From Tianweitania sp. UT-5YL-CI-8 (GTDB lineage Bacteria > Pseudomonadota > Alphaproteobacteria > Rhizobiales > Rhizobiaceae): DNA of 64,000 bases. Below the pieces are notes generated by a model, which was given only the letters and a program-made list of their open reading frames with translations, was not told the DNA's origin and did no database searches. A program made the translations under genes and the position numbers. The DNA lies in the NCBI RefSeq assembly GCF_030010215.1, contig NZ_JASCRR010000004.1:246291-310290 (forward strand), written 5' to 3'. Positions 1 to 9,446 of the stretch are shown in pieces; the first letter of the stretch is position 1, and each line of letters opens with the position of its first letter.

Positions 1-298
1 CGGCGATGGAGAGCGCCGGCGAAAGCGCCAGGTTCTGGTAGACGGTCTCGATGCCGGCAGCGCGCGCCTCGATGGGCGAGCGGAACTGGATAAGCTTGCC
101 ATCGAGCCTGATCTCGCCTTCGTCGGGCGTGACGGCCCCCGAAATCGCCTTGATGAGCGAGGATTTGCCGGCGCCGTTGTCGCCGATGACTGCGAGGATT
201 TCGCCGGGATAGAGGTCGAAGTCGGCCTGGTTGAGAGCGGTCACGCGACCGTAGCGCTTGACCAGTCCGCGAGCGGTGAGCAGCGGTTCGATAGACAT
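1..298 (-). CDS. frcA: Fructose ABC importer, ATP-binding subunit (partial)
   Basis: Only about the first 99 residues are present; the gene runs off the left edge at base 1. The visible part is the N-terminal half of a sugar-importer ATPase of the ribose/fructose (CUT2) type, which energises uptake from the cytoplasmic face. A Walker A motif GDNGAGKSS lies at residues 39-47 and a Q-loop YQNLALSPALS near residues 87-97. The ATG overlaps the frcC stop by one base (TGATG), so it is the third gene of a frcB-frcC-frcA operon. The fructose assignment comes from the neighbouring kinase and regulator; another sugar remains possible. Confidence 0.85.
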   Translation of the reverse strand, partial: MSIEPLLTARGLVKRYGRVTALNQADFDLYPGEILAVIGDNGAGKSSLIKAISGAVTPDEGEIRLDGKLIQFRSPIEARAAGIETVYQNLALSPALSIA

Positions 299-1380
299 CA
301 GCCTGCAACCTTTCTGATCCATTGGTCGACGGCGACCGCGACGATGATGAGCGTGCCGATCAAGAGATAGGTCCACTGCGGGTCTGTGCCGATCAGGCGC
401 AGGCCGAGCGAAAAGACACCGACGATAAGGGCGCCGAACAGCATTCCGAGGATCGATCCGCGCCCGCCGAAGAGCGAGATGCCGCCGATCACCACCGCGG
501 TGATGGATTCGATGTTGGCGAATTGGCCCGCGGTGGGGGAAACGGAGCCGATGCGGCCGATCAGCAGCCAGCCGCCGAGCGAGCAGATCAGGCCGGCGAT
601 GACATAGACCGAAACCAGTGTGTGCTTGACCCGGACACCGGCGAGTTCGGCTGCGGCGGGATCGTCGCCGATGGCATAGACATGGCGGCCCCATGCAGTG
701 TGGTTGAGCACGTACCAGAGCAGCAGCACAAGCAGAACCATGGCGATGACGCCGTAGGTGAAGACGGCATTGCCCACTTTGAACGTATCGCCGAACAGTT
801 GCAGGATCGGCGCCTGCGCCTCGATATCCTGCGAGCGGATGGTTTCATTGGCGGAATAGAGGAAGTTGGTGGCAAGGATGATCTGCCACATGCCAAGCGT
901 CACGATGAAGGGCGGCAGCTTGACCCGTGCAACCAGCGTGCCGTTGATCCATCCGCAGAGAGCACCGACACCGAAGCCGCACAGGATCGAGAGGACTGGC
1001 GGCAGTCCGTAGCGGAAGGTGAATTGTCCCATCACCACCGATGACAGCACCATGATGGCGCCGACCGACAGGTCGATGCCGGCGGTCAGCACCACCAGTG
1101 TCTGGGCGGCCCCGATCACGCCGACGATCGCGACCTGCTGCAGGATCAGCGTCAAAGAGAAGGCGGAGAAGAACTTGCCGCCGACCAGCACCGCGAACAC
1201 GACGAGCGAGGCGATCAGAACGATCAGCGGCACGGCAGCCGGATTGGAATGCAGGAAATGCTGAACTTTTTCGACCGGCGTTCGCGTCTGCGTGTCGAAA
1301 TTGGCTACCGTCTTGTCGCTGCCCGAGAGAACCGTCTCGAACTCCTGCGGCCGCGCGGCATTTGCCGATGCGTCGGTCAT
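298..1380 (-). CDS. frcC: Fructose ABC importer, permease
   Basis: A 360-residue inner-membrane permease of the BPD_transp_2 (RbsC/AraH/FrcC) family that forms the channel of a CUT2 sugar importer. Many hydrophobic segments are visible, and the motif GIDLSVGAIM, typical of ribose-class permeases, follows the third. The ATG at 1380 is chosen because AGGAGG stands eight bases upstream; a longer in-frame version starting at 1422 has no such site. The length equals that expected for rhizobial FrcC. It is the middle gene of the operon, separated from frcB by 87 bases that hold a strong hairpin and joined to frcA by a one-base overlap. Confidence 0.88.
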   Translation of the reverse strand: MTDASANAARPQEFETVLSGSDKTVANFDTQTRTPVEKVQHFLHSNPAAVPLIVLIASLVVFAVLVGGKFFSAFSLTLILQQVAIVGVIGAAQTLVVLTAGIDLSVGAIMVLSSVVMGQFTFRYGLPPVLSILCGFGVGALCGWINGTLVARVKLPPFIVTLGMWQIILATNFLYSANETIRSQDIEAQAPILQLFGDTFKVGNAVFTYGVIAMVLLVLLLWYVLNHTAWGRHVYAIGDDPAAAELAGVRVKHTLVSVYVIAGLICSLGGWLLIGRIGSVSPTAGQFANIESITAVVIGGISLFGGRGSILGMLFGALIVGVFSLGLRLIGTDPQWTYLLIGTLIIVAVAVDQWIRKVAG

Positions 1381-1407
1381 CGCGATTTCCTCCTGGTTGC
1401 TGCTTTG

Positions 1408-1433
1408 GAGAAGGCGGCTCAAGCCGCCTTCTC
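1408..1433. promoter_or_regulatory. Intercistronic hairpin between frcB and frcC
   Basis: GAGAAGGCGGCT (1408-1419) and AGCCGCCTTCTC (1422-1433) are exact inverted copies separated by two bases. In the frcBCA transcript this makes a 12-base-pair stem just after the binding-protein gene. No U-run follows on the minus strand, so it is more likely a partial attenuator or 3'-end stabiliser of the frcB message than a full terminator. Confidence 0.7.
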
Positions 1434-1467
1434 GTCTCCCAAAAGTTTGGTCAGCTGCGCCGAAGCG

Positions 1468-2499
1468 TCAGCCCCAGCACTTTTCCAGACCGGTCTTCAC
1501 ATCGATGGACTCGACGCCCTTGGCAGGCTTGTCGGTGACCAGCGAAACGCCGGTGTCGAAGAAATCCTTGCCTTCGGTCGGCTTCGGCTTTTCACCGGTC
1601 TCGCCGAACTTCTTGATCGCCTCGACGCCGAGTGCGGCCATCATCAGCGGATATTGCTGGGAGGTCGCGCCGATCACGCCTTCTTCGACGTTCTTGACGC
1701 CGGGGCAGCCGCCGTCGACCGAGACGATCAGCACGTTCTTTTCCATGCCTACCGCCTTGAGCGCCTCATAGGCGCCGGCCGCGGCCGGCTCGTTGATGGT
1801 GTGGACGACGTTGATGCCGGGATCCTTCTGGAGGAGGTTTTCCATGGCCGTGCGGCCTCCCTCTTCATTGCCGTTGGTCACGTCATGGCCGACGATGCGC
1901 GCATCGTCTTCGTCGCCGATACGGTTAGGGTCCTTAACGTCGATGCCGAAGCCCATCATGAAACCCTGGTCGCGCAAGACGTCGACGGTGGGCTGCGACG
2001 GCGTCAGGTCAAGGAAGGCAATCTTGGCATTCTTGGCTTCGTCGCCCAGCGTGGCGGCGGCCCATTGGCCGATCAGCTTGCCGGCCAGGAGATTGTCGGT
2101 GGCAAAGGTTGCGTCGGCCGCATCGGCAGGCTCGAGCGGTGTGTCGAGCGCAATCACCAGAATGCCCGCATCGCGCGCCTTCTTGATCGCGGGCACGATG
2201 CCCTTGGTGTCCGAGGCCGTGATCATGATGCCCTTGGCGCCGTCGGCGATGCAGCTTTCGATGGCTGCGACCTGGCTTTCGCTGTCGCCATCGACCTTGC
2301 CGGCATAGCTCTTCAGGTTGACGCCGATCTCTTTCGCCTTGGCCGTGGCGCCCTCTTTCATCTTGACGAAGAAAGGATTGGTGTCGGTCTTGGTGATCAG
2401 GCAGGCGCCCACGTCCGCCGCCATGGACGGCGCGGCGAACAAGCAAAGCGAAACCGCGGCGCCGGCATAGACGGCCGACTTCAGAAACTTGGAATTCAT
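1468..2499 (-). CDS. frcB: Fructose ABC importer, periplasmic binding protein
   Basis: A 343-residue periplasmic sugar-binding protein (Peripla_BP_4, ribose-binding class) that delivers substrate to FrcC/FrcA. The N-terminus is a Sec signal peptide: a lysine, a hydrophobic core ([11 protein letters not shown]) and a likely cleavage site after APSMA. The mature part starts [16 protein letters not shown], the usual first beta-strand and sugar contact of the class. The ATG at 2499 has GGGAGG nine bases upstream. It is the first gene of the operon, transcribed from the divergent regulatory region at 2615-2652. Homologues bind fructose, with some use of ribose and mannose; specificity here is inferred from context. 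Confidence 0.88.
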   Translation of the reverse strand: MNSKFLKSAVYAGAAVSLCLFAAPSMAADVGACLITKTDTNPFFVKMKEGATAKAKEIGVNLKSYAGKVDGDSESQVAAIESCIADGAKGIMITASDTKGIVPAIKKARDAGILVIALDTPLEPADAADATFATDNLLAGKLIGQWAAATLGDEAKNAKIAFLDLTPSQPTVDVLRDQGFMMGFGIDVKDPNRIGDEDDARIVGHDVTNGNEEGGRTAMENLLQKDPGINVVHTINEPAAAGAYEALKAVGMEKNVLIVSVDGGCPGVKNVEEGVIGATSQQYPLMMAALGVEAIKKFGETGEKPKPTEGKDFFDTGVSLVTDKPAKGVESIDVKTGLEKCWG

Positions 2500-2614
2500 C
2501 AAATTTTCCCTCCCTGAGCAGACAGCCTGGATGATCCAAGGCCGCCGAAACGGATGCGTCGGCGCTCCTCAGCGACGACATCCATGGGCATGAAGAAACA
2601 CGAACCCTCGTTCG

Positions 2615-2652
2615 CTGTCAATAATTAAATCACTCTTATTTATTATTGACAG
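2615..2652. promoter_or_regulatory. Divergent operator/promoter between frcB and frcR
   Basis: CTGTCAATAAT (2615-2625) and ATTATTGACAG (2642-2652) form a perfect 11-base inverted repeat with a 16-base AT-rich spacer. Each arm contains a consensus -35 box TTGACA pointing away from the centre: 2646-2651 on the plus strand toward frcR and 2616-2621 on the minus strand toward frcB. Weak -10 candidates lie 17 bases further on (CATTGT at 2669-2674 for frcR). A repressor on this site would cover both -35 boxes. Binding by FrcR itself is inference. Confidence 0.75.
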
Positions 2653-2711
2653 CATTGCATGGCGGCAGCATTGTTGCCAGAAACACTGCGGTGAGTGGTG
2701 GGGAGGAAATT

Positions 2712-3926
2712 GTGGAGGCAAGCACTCCAAGATCGGGCGCGGTCGATGTGTCGGAGGCGATCGTGCGTCGTGGCACGAACCAGAGCGGCATGCGCGATCG
2801 CAACGAGCGCCTGGTGTTGTCGCTGGTGCGCCAGCACGGCAGCTTGGCGAAATCCGATATCGCCCGCATGACCGGTCTGTCCGCCCAGACGGTGTCCGTC
2901 ATCATGCGCGAACTCGAAAGCGAAGGCCTGTTGCTGCGCCGCGAAAAGGTTCGCGGAAAAGTCGGCCAACCGCTCATTCCCATGGCGCTCAACCCCGACG
3001 GCGCCTACTTCATCGGCCTCAAGATCGGACGCCGCAGCGCCGAACTGGTGCTGATCGACTTCCTCGGCAATCTTCGCTTAAGCCTGCAGGATTCCTATGG
3101 CTACCCCGCGCCAAACGAGACGATCAAGTTCGTTACCGAAGGCATCAGGACAATCCGCAATCATCTGAAGCCGGCCGAGGCGAAGCGGATCGCTGGACTG
3201 GGCGTCGCGATGCCCTTCGAGCTGTGGAACTGGGCCGATACGGTGGGTGCGCCGCACGACGTGATGGACGGATGGCGGCAACGCGACCTGCGTGCCGAGA
3301 TTCAGGCAGAGTTCACCTTCCCCGTCTACCTGCAGAACGATGCCACCGCCGCCTGCGGGGCGGAACTGGTGTTCGGCAAGGTCGGCGGCATCAGCGACTT
3401 CCTGTATTTTTACATCGGTGCCTTCGCCGGTGGAGGCATTGTGCTCAACGGCAGCGTCTATACCGGCCCCGGCGGAAATGCGGGCGCGCTCGGGTCGATG
3501 CCGGTCCCCGGCCCAGACGGTATGCCCCGCCAGCTCATCGACATCGCTTCCATCGCCATTCTCGAAAAAGCGCTCAACGCCAAGGGCATAGAAGCCTCGC
3601 ATCTGTGGACCGCGCCGGAGGATTGGGGCCATCTCGGCGCCGAGTTGGACATATGGATCGAAAACGCCGCGAATGCACTGGCCTACGCCATTGCCTCGGC
3701 GTCGTCGGTGATCGATTTCGAAGCTGTCATCCTCGACGGCTGGATGCCCTATTCGATACGCGCAAGGCTGGTCGTGGCAATCGACCGCGCGCTGTCGGGC
3801 ATCGACGCCGAAGGCCTGGTTCTGCCCACCATTCGCGAAGGCACCGTCGGCATCCATGCGCGGGCGCTGGGTGCTGCCAGCCTGCCACTTTCCGAGCGTT
3901 TCCTGATCGGACCCGCCCATGGCTGA
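2712..3926 (+). CDS. frcR: ROK-family transcriptional repressor of fructose genes
   Basis: A 404-residue ROK (repressor, ORF, kinase) protein: an N-terminal winged helix-turn-helix (LAKSDIARMTGLSAQTVSVI) followed by a sugar-kinase-like fold with QNDATAACGAEL and the glycine-rich GAFAGGGIVLNG. It would sense fructose or a phosphorylated derivative and control the divergent frcBCA operon and its own. The start is taken as GTG 2712 because GGGAGGAA stands just before it; an in-frame ATG at 2646 lies inside the operator and its -35 box. The usual ROK zinc-binding cysteine cluster is absent after the GNAGALG segment, so this may be a zinc-free member. Confidence 0.85.
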   Translation: MEASTPRSGAVDVSEAIVRRGTNQSGMRDRNERLVLSLVRQHGSLAKSDIARMTGLSAQTVSVIMRELESEGLLLRREKVRGKVGQPLIPMALNPDGAYFIGLKIGRRSAELVLIDFLGNLRLSLQDSYGYPAPNETIKFVTEGIRTIRNHLKPAEAKRIAGLGVAMPFELWNWADTVGAPHDVMDGWRQRDLRAEIQAEFTFPVYLQNDATAACGAELVFGKVGGISDFLYFYIGAFAGGGIVLNGSVYTGPGGNAGALGSMPVPGPDGMPRQLIDIASIAILEKALNAKGIEASHLWTAPEDWGHLGAELDIWIENAANALAYAIASASSVIDFEAVILDGWMPYSIRARLVVAIDRALSGIDAEGLVLPTIREGTVGIHARALGAASLPLSERFLIGPAHG

Positions 3927-3938
3927 AGGATCTGCCCC

Positions 3939-4385
3939 ATGTTGATCGGCATCCCCGCGGTCCTCGGTCCGGAGCTTCTTTTCACGCTGCGCTCGATGGG
4001 CCATGGCGACGAGATTGCCCTCGTGGACGGTAATTATCCCGCACAGGAACACGGGCGGCGGCTGATCCGGGCCGACGGCATTGAACTCATCGAAATGCTG
4101 GACGCGATCCTGCAGGTCATGCCGGTGGACGATTTCGTTCAGCAAGCCCTGTTTCGCTACGTGGTGAAGGGCGATCCGGACCATCTGGAACCGGTTCACC
4201 AGGAGATGACCGAGGTCTGCGCACGCCGGGTGCCGGGCTTCGCCATCGCAGCGCTTGACACAACAGCCTTCTACACCCGCGTTCGCAACGCTCACACCGT
4301 TGTTGCCACCAGCGAGCCGCGACTTTACGCCAACATCGTCATCCGCAAGGGTGTCGTTCGCTCCAAAGAACAGGAAAGATCATGA
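3939..4385 (+). CDS. RbsD/FucU-family sugar mutarotase
   Basis: A 148-residue protein of the RbsD/FucU family, whose members interconvert anomers or ring forms of monosaccharides before phosphorylation. The family N-terminus is clear: LGPELLFTLRSMGHGDE, with the conserved His, followed by LVDGNYPA, and the C-terminal block EPRLYANIVIRKGVV. It follows frcR by 12 bases and overlaps frcK by four (ATGA), so regulator, mutarotase and kinase form one translationally coupled operon. The context suggests fructose anomers as substrate, but FucU homologues act on fucose and other sugars. Confidence 0.85.
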   Translation: MLIGIPAVLGPELLFTLRSMGHGDEIALVDGNYPAQEHGRRLIRADGIELIEMLDAILQVMPVDDFVQQALFRYVVKGDPDHLEPVHQEMTEVCARRVPGFAIAALDTTAFYTRVRNAHTVVATSEPRLYANIVIRKGVVRSKEQERS

Positions 4386-5305
4386 TCGTCTGCTGCGGAG
4401 AGGCCCTCATCGACATGCTGCCGCGCGAAAGCAGCGCCGGCGAACCCGCCTTCGCGCCCTATGCCGGCGGCGCGATCTTCAACTCGGCGATTGCGCTGGG
4501 CCGACTCGGCGCGCCCGTCGAATTCTTCTCCGGCCTGTCGTCCGACCTATTCGGCCAGCAGATTCGCGACGTGCTTGCCGAGAGCAAGGTCGGTTCGCGC
4601 TTCGCCGACGTTTCCGCGCGTCCCACCACGCTTGCCTTCGTGCGGCTGCAGGACGGCCACGCGACCTACACCTTCTATGACGAGAACACCGCCGGCCGGA
4701 TGCTCAACGAGGCCGACCTGCCGTCCTTCGAGGAGGACGTCGCCGCGATGCTGTTCGGCGGCATCAGCCTGATCGCCGAACCCTGCGGATCGACTTACGA
4801 AGCGCTGATGCGGCGCGAACACCAGGACCGGGTCATTATGCTCGACCCCAACATCCGACCCGGCTTCATCCCAGACCGCGACAAACATGCCGAGCGCATC
4901 CTGCGGATGATGGCGATGTCGGACATCGTCAAGCTGTCCGACGAAGACCTCGCCTGGTTCGGTGAGACCGGCAGCGTCGACGAGATTGCAGCCAAGTGGC
5001 TGAAGACCGGCCCGAAGCTGATCATCGTCACGCAAGGCAGCAAGAGCGTGATCGCCTATTCGGATAGCGAGAAGGTGACCGTCAATCCGCGCAGGGTCGA
5101 AATTGTCGACACCGTGGGCGCGGGTGACACCTTCAACGCCGGCGTTCTGGCCGCGCTGCACGACAAGTCGGCCCTGACGAAAGCGAAGGTGGCGGAACTT
5201 GGTGCCGACGAGTTGCGCGGCGCTCTGGAACTTGGCGTGAAAGCCGCGGCAGTCACCGTTTCACGCGCCGGAGCCAACCCGCCGTGGCGGCACGAGCTCG
5301 GCTGA
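4382..5305 (+). CDS. frcK: Fructokinase, PfkB family
   Basis: A 307-residue cytoplasmic kinase of the PfkB/ribokinase family that would phosphorylate the fructose imported by FrcABC. The N-terminal signature region (GGAIFNSAIALGRLGAPVEF) and the C-terminal PfkB signature DTVGAGDTFNAG (about residues 243-254) with the catalytic Asp are both present; DPNIRPGFI is the sugar-kinase motif between them. Length is normal. It starts inside the end of the mutarotase gene and is the last gene of its operon; 239 bases without a gene follow. Confidence 0.88.
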   Translation: MIVCCGEALIDMLPRESSAGEPAFAPYAGGAIFNSAIALGRLGAPVEFFSGLSSDLFGQQIRDVLAESKVGSRFADVSARPTTLAFVRLQDGHATYTFYDENTAGRMLNEADLPSFEEDVAAMLFGGISLIAEPCGSTYEALMRREHQDRVIMLDPNIRPGFIPDRDKHAERILRMMAMSDIVKLSDEDLAWFGETGSVDEIAAKWLKTGPKLIIVTQGSKSVIAYSDSEKVTVNPRRVEIVDTVGAGDTFNAGVLAALHDKSALTKAKVAELGADELRGALELGVKAAAVTVSRAGANPPWRHELG

Positions 5306-5544
5306 AACGTGCATCGGCGCGCTGCGAGGTCGGTCACTTTTTATTTCACAGATGGCTTCGCGGCCCCTTTCTGCCGGAGCTCGGTTGAGAATTTCCGGTT
5401 TTTCAGCCGACTACCGAAACCAACCGGCCTGCTTCGATTGTAACGTGTACGGCCTGTGGCCTCCTGCAAGAGTCGCTGCTTCAACCTTTCTCGCCTCCGG
5501 CAACTCTGCTATGCGGGCGAAGAAGATTATTGTTTGAGGCAAGC

Positions 5545-6687
5545 ATGCAATTCATCGATCTCGGCGCACAACGCGAACGCATTCGTGACAAGCTCAAGGC
5601 AGCCATCGACTCCGTCGTCGAGGACGGCCGATACATCCTCGGACCTCAAATCACCGAATTCGAGAAAAAGCTGGCCGACTATGTCGGCGTCAAGCATGTC
5701 GTCGCCTGCGCCAACGGCACCGACGCGCTGCTTTTGCCGCTTCTGGCCGCTGGCATCGGACCCGGCGACGCGGTGTTCGTACCGAGCTTCACTTTCGCCG
5801 CGACCGCCGAGGTGGTTGCCTTGGCCAAGGCCGAGCCCGTCTTCGTCGACGTCGAGCCCGATACCTATAATATCGACGTGAAGAGCCTCGAAGCGGCGAT
5901 TGCCATGATCAAGGCGGAAGGCCGCTTGAAGCCAAAGGCGATCATCCCCGTCGACCTGTTCGGCATCGGCGCCGACTATGCCGGGATCGAGGCCATCGCC
6001 AAGCGCGAAAACCTCATGGTCATCGAGGATGCCGCGCAATCCATCGGCGGTTCGGCTGGCGGCAAGATGCTGGGCTCTTTCGGCTTCGTTGGCTCCACGA
6101 GCTTTTATCCGGCCAAGCCGCTGGGCTGCTACGGCGATGGCGGCGCGATGTTCACCAATGACGACGCCTTCGCCGAAAAGCTCCGCTCCTATGCGTTCCA
6201 CGGCAAGGGCGAGACGCAGTACGACAACGTTTATGTCGGCCTGAACTCGCGCCTCGACACGATCCAGGCGGCAATCCTTTTGGAAAAGCTTGCCATTCTG
6301 GAAGACGAGATGGAAGCGCGCGCCCGCGTGGCCCAGCGCTATGCCGATGGCCTCGGCGACCTGATCAAGGCGGCAAAGGCTCCCGCGGGCGAGCGGTCGG
6401 CCTGGGCTCAATACGCCATCGAGACGGAAAACCGCGATGCGCTGAAAGCCAGGCTGCAGGAAGAAAAGATCCCCTCGGTTATCTATTACGTCAAGCCGCT
6501 GCACGAACAGGTGGCCTATAAGAATTTCCCGCGCGCGCCGGGCGGCCTGCCCGTTTCGGAAACGCTGCCCAAGACCATCCTGTGCCTGCCGATGCATCCC
6601 TATCTCAGCGAAGCCGACCAGGACCATGTGATCAGCACGATCCGCAACTTCGTCGGCAAGAACTCCGCGCGCGACGCGGCAGAGTAA
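5545..6687 (+). CDS. DegT/DnrJ/EryC1-family sugar aminotransferase
   Basis: A 380-residue PLP-dependent aminotransferase that transfers an amino group to a keto-sugar nucleotide, usually for surface glycans. The Schiff-base lysine is Lys191 in SFYPAKPLG and the PLP-contacting Asp is Asp162 in VIEDAAQS; GTDALLLPL near residue 58 binds the phosphate. The ATG at 5545 has GAGG seven bases upstream. A natural partner is the CapD-type dehydratase at 12555-14417, whose 4-keto product this enzyme could aminate at C4; C3 amination is also possible in this family. The gene converges on cysQ with only two bases between the stops. Confidence 0.85.
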   Translation: MQFIDLGAQRERIRDKLKAAIDSVVEDGRYILGPQITEFEKKLADYVGVKHVVACANGTDALLLPLLAAGIGPGDAVFVPSFTFAATAEVVALAKAEPVFVDVEPDTYNIDVKSLEAAIAMIKAEGRLKPKAIIPVDLFGIGADYAGIEAIAKRENLMVIEDAAQSIGGSAGGKMLGSFGFVGSTSFYPAKPLGCYGDGGAMFTNDDAFAEKLRSYAFHGKGETQYDNVYVGLNSRLDTIQAAILLEKLAILEDEMEARARVAQRYADGLGDLIKAAKAPAGERSAWAQYAIETENRDALKARLQEEKIPSVIYYVKPLHEQVAYKNFPRAPGGLPVSETLPKTILCLPMHPYLSEADQDHVISTIRNFVGKNSARDAAE

Positions 6688-6689
6688 GC

Positions 6690-7538
6690 TCAGGCCGCTG
6701 TTTCGACCGCTCGGCCGCGGGAGATGAAGGAGGGGTTGGCGAAATCAGCCTCCCCTGTCTGGTTGCGCTTGCCATAGAGCAGCGGCGCACCGTCGATGGT
6801 GGTGGTCGACCCACCGGCCGCGCGCAACACGGCGTCGCCGGCTGCCGTGTCCCATTCCATGGTGCGACCGAAGCGCGGATAGAGGTCCGCCTCGCCCGAT
6901 GCCACGAGGCAGAATTTCAGCGACGAGCCGACCGATACGATCTCGGCAGCCTGGACGGTACGGATGAAGGCATCCGTTTCCTCGGTGCGGTGCGACCGGC
7001 TGGCGACGATCGTCAGCGGCTCGTAGCTGGGCCGTGCCGAAATATGCTTGCGCGAGGCGATCTGCTGGTCTTCGGTGAGGTGCAGCGTCTCGGCATAGCC
7101 CGGTCGACCGGCGAAGAACCGCCCGCTGCACGGCGCATAGACGACGCCGATTTCGGGTATGCCGTTGCGCACCAGCGCGATGTTGACCGTGAAATCGGTA
7201 TGCTTGTTGACGAATTCCTTGGTGCCGTCGAGCGGATCGATCAGGAAGAAGGCGTCGCCCAGTTCGGACGGGTAAATCCCTTCCGATGCCTCCTCCTCCG
7301 CGACACAGGGAATATGCGGAAATTCCGTCCGCAGGCCGGCGAGAATGACCTTTTCGCTGGCGCGGTCGGCTTCCGTCACCGGCGAATTGTCGGCCTTGGC
7401 GTCAACCGTGTGTTCGGAGTGGAAGACCCGCATGACCTCCCGCCCCGCCTCGAGCGCCAAAGCTTCCAATATCTCCAGGATGGAGCGGTCGTCAGATACC
7501 TCCGCCATCGTCATATTGCCGCTCTGCGATTTCGTCAT
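6690..7538 (-). CDS. cysQ: 3'(2'),5'-bisphosphate nucleotidase CysQ
   Basis: A 282-residue member of the inositol-monophosphatase superfamily that removes the 3'-phosphate of PAP or PAPS, recycling the by-product of sulfate activation. The metal-binding motifs are all present: VAEEEASE near residue 80, DPLDGTKEF at 101-109 and the C-terminal [11 protein letters not shown] near 227. The first ATG (7538) lies inside cysNC, giving a 47-base overlap; in-frame ATGs at 7514 and 7508 would shorten it to 17-23 bases. The gene is downstream of cysD-cysNC in one minus-strand operon, which fits the role. Confidence 0.9.
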   Translation of the reverse strand: MTKSQSGNMTMAEVSDDRSILEILEALALEAGREVMRVFHSEHTVDAKADNSPVTEADRASEKVILAGLRTEFPHIPCVAEEEASEGIYPSELGDAFFLIDPLDGTKEFVNKHTDFTVNIALVRNGIPEIGVVYAPCSGRFFAGRPGYAETLHLTEDQQIASRKHISARPSYEPLTIVASRSHRTEETDAFIRTVQAAEIVSVGSSLKFCLVASGEADLYPRFGRTMEWDTAAGDAVLRAAGGSTTTIDGAPLLYGKRNQTGEADFANPSFISRGRAVETAA

Positions 7539-9444
7539 TGGTTAGCCAGTCCTCAATCGCATCTACCATCTCCTCGGGGGTCTTGCCCACTGTATGGAGG
7601 TGAATTTCGGCGCTTTCGGGGGCTTCGTATGGCGAATCGAGGCCGGTAAAGTTCTGGATCTGGCCAGCAAGGGCGCGGGCATACAAACCCTTGGGGTCGC
7701 GGCGCACGCATTCTTCAAGCGGCGTATCGACGAAGACCTCGACGAACTCATCCTTCGTCATCAGTTCGCGCGCCATCTGCCGTTCGGCGCGGAACGGCGA
7801 GATGAAGGAGACGATGACGATCAGGCCGGCATCGGCCATCAGCTTGGCGACTTCGGCGACGCGACGGATGTTCTCGACCCGATCCTGATCGGTGAAGCCG
7901 AGATCCCGGTTCAACGCATGGCGGATGTTGTCGCCGTCGAGCACATAGGTGTGCCGACCCGCCGCATGTAGCTTGCGTTCCAGCAGATTTGCGATGGTCG
8001 ACTTGCCCGATCCTGAAAGGCCGGTGAACCACAGAACCGCGGGTTTCTGGTTCTTGAGGTCGGCGCGCGCCTTCTTGCCGATATCGAGCGACTGCCAGTG
8101 GATGTTGTCGGCCCGCCGCAGCGGATGGATGATCATGCCGGCGCCGACCGTGTTGTTGCTGATGCGGTCGATCAGGATGAAGGCGCCGGTGGTGCGGTTG
8201 TCGGTAAAGCTGTCGAAGGCCAGCGGCGCCTGCGTCGACAGATTGCAGACGGCAACCTCGTTCATGTCGAGCGAACGCGCCGGCTCCTTGCCGAAATCGT
8301 TGATGTCGATCTTGTGCTTCAGCTCCGTCACTGTCGCGCTGACCTGGTCGGTTTCGGTGCGGAGGATGTAGGTGCGGCCCGGCAGAAGCGCCTTTTCGTC
8401 GAACCAGACGATGTTGGCGGCGAACTGGTCGGCGACATGCGGGCGCGCATCCGGGGTGACCAGAATGTTGCCGCGCGACACCTCGATCTCGTCCTCCAGC
8501 ACCAGCGTCACAGCCTGGCCGGCGACGGCTTCCGCAAGATCGCCGCCTTGCGCCACGATGCGGCGGATGCGCGAGGGCTTGCCCGACTTGGCCGCCACCA
8601 CGGCATCGCCCTGACGGATCGAGCCGGAGGCGACGGTGCCCGCAAAGCCCCGGAAATCGAGATTCGGACGGTTCACATACTGCACCGGGAAGCGAAAGGG
8701 CTTGTCCGTTTCGATATCGTCGACGACGACGTTCTCGAGGTGATCGAGAAGCGTCGGGCCGGAATACCAGGTGGTGTTTTCCGACCGCTTGGTGACGTTG
8801 TCGCCGTAGCGCGCCGACATCGGGATGAAGGCCGTGCTGCGGAAGCCGAGTTCGCCGGCAAAGGCTGCGTACTCTGCGGAAATACGGTCGAACACGACCT
8901 GGTCGAAGCCGACCAGATCGATCTTGTTGATCGCCACGACAATGTGGCGGATGCCGAGCAACGAGGCGATGATCGAATGCCGGCGCGTCTGGCGCAGCAC
9001 GCCCTGGCGCGCATCGACCAGCACGATGGCGAGATCGGAGGTCGAGGCACCCGTTGCCATGTTGCGGGTATACTGCTCATGGCCGGGCGTGTCGGCGACG
9101 ATGAACTTGCGTTTGGCGGTGGCGAAGAACCTGTAGGCGACGTCGATGGTGATGCCCTGCTCGCGCTCGGCCTCGAGCCCATCGACCAGCAGCGCGTAGT
9201 CGATGTCGTCGCCCGTGGTGCCGTGTTTGCGGGAATCGCTTTCCAGCGCTGCGATCTGGTCCTCGAAAATCTGCCTGGTGTCCGACAGCAGCCGGCCGAT
9301 CAGCGTCGACTTGCCGTCGTCAACCGAGCCGCAGGTGAGGAACCGCAGGAACGACTTGCGCTCCTGCTGGGCCAGATAATCCTGAACGGTGTCAGTTTCC
9401 TGGATTGGGTCGATCACGGGTGTTTCAATTCTGGCAAGGCGCAT
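7492..9444 (-). CDS. cysNC: Bifunctional sulfate adenylyltransferase subunit 1 / APS kinase
   Basis: A 650-residue fusion. Residues 1 to about 440 are the EF-Tu-like GTPase subunit of ATP sulfurylase, with GSVDDGKST (39-47), DTPGH (118-122) and NKID (173-176). From about residue 465 it is adenylylsulfate kinase, with P-loop GLSGSGKST near 474 and [16 protein letters not shown]. With CysD it turns sulfate into APS and then PAPS in the cytoplasm. The fusion matches rhizobial CysNC and NodQ. It starts two bases after the cysD stop, so the two are coupled. No sulfotransferase or cysH is visible nearby, so the use of the PAPS is open. Confidence 0.93.
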   Translation of the reverse strand: MRLARIETPVIDPIQETDTVQDYLAQQERKSFLRFLTCGSVDDGKSTLIGRLLSDTRQIFEDQIAALESDSRKHGTTGDDIDYALLVDGLEAEREQGITIDVAYRFFATAKRKFIVADTPGHEQYTRNMATGASTSDLAIVLVDARQGVLRQTRRHSIIASLLGIRHIVVAINKIDLVGFDQVVFDRISAEYAAFAGELGFRSTAFIPMSARYGDNVTKRSENTTWYSGPTLLDHLENVVVDDIETDKPFRFPVQYVNRPNLDFRGFAGTVASGSIRQGDAVVAAKSGKPSRIRRIVAQGGDLAEAVAGQAVTLVLEDEIEVSRGNILVTPDARPHVADQFAANIVWFDEKALLPGRTYILRTETDQVSATVTELKHKIDINDFGKEPARSLDMNEVAVCNLSTQAPLAFDSFTDNRTTGAFILIDRISNNTVGAGMIIHPLRRADNIHWQSLDIGKKARADLKNQKPAVLWFTGLSGSGKSTIANLLERKLHAAGRHTYVLDGDNIRHALNRDLGFTDQDRVENIRRVAEVAKLMADAGLIVIVSFISPFRAERQMARELMTKDEFVEVFVDTPLEECVRRDPKGLYARALAGQIQNFTGLDSPYEAPESAEIHLHTVGKTPEEMVDAIEDWLTNDEIAERQYDDGGGI

Positions 9445-9446
9445 GA

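Noticed and set aside
5306-5544. DegT aminotransferase as the last gene of the frcR-frcK operon
   Set aside because: A 239-base gap and a separate ribosome-binding site, together with unrelated function, make independent transcription more likely.
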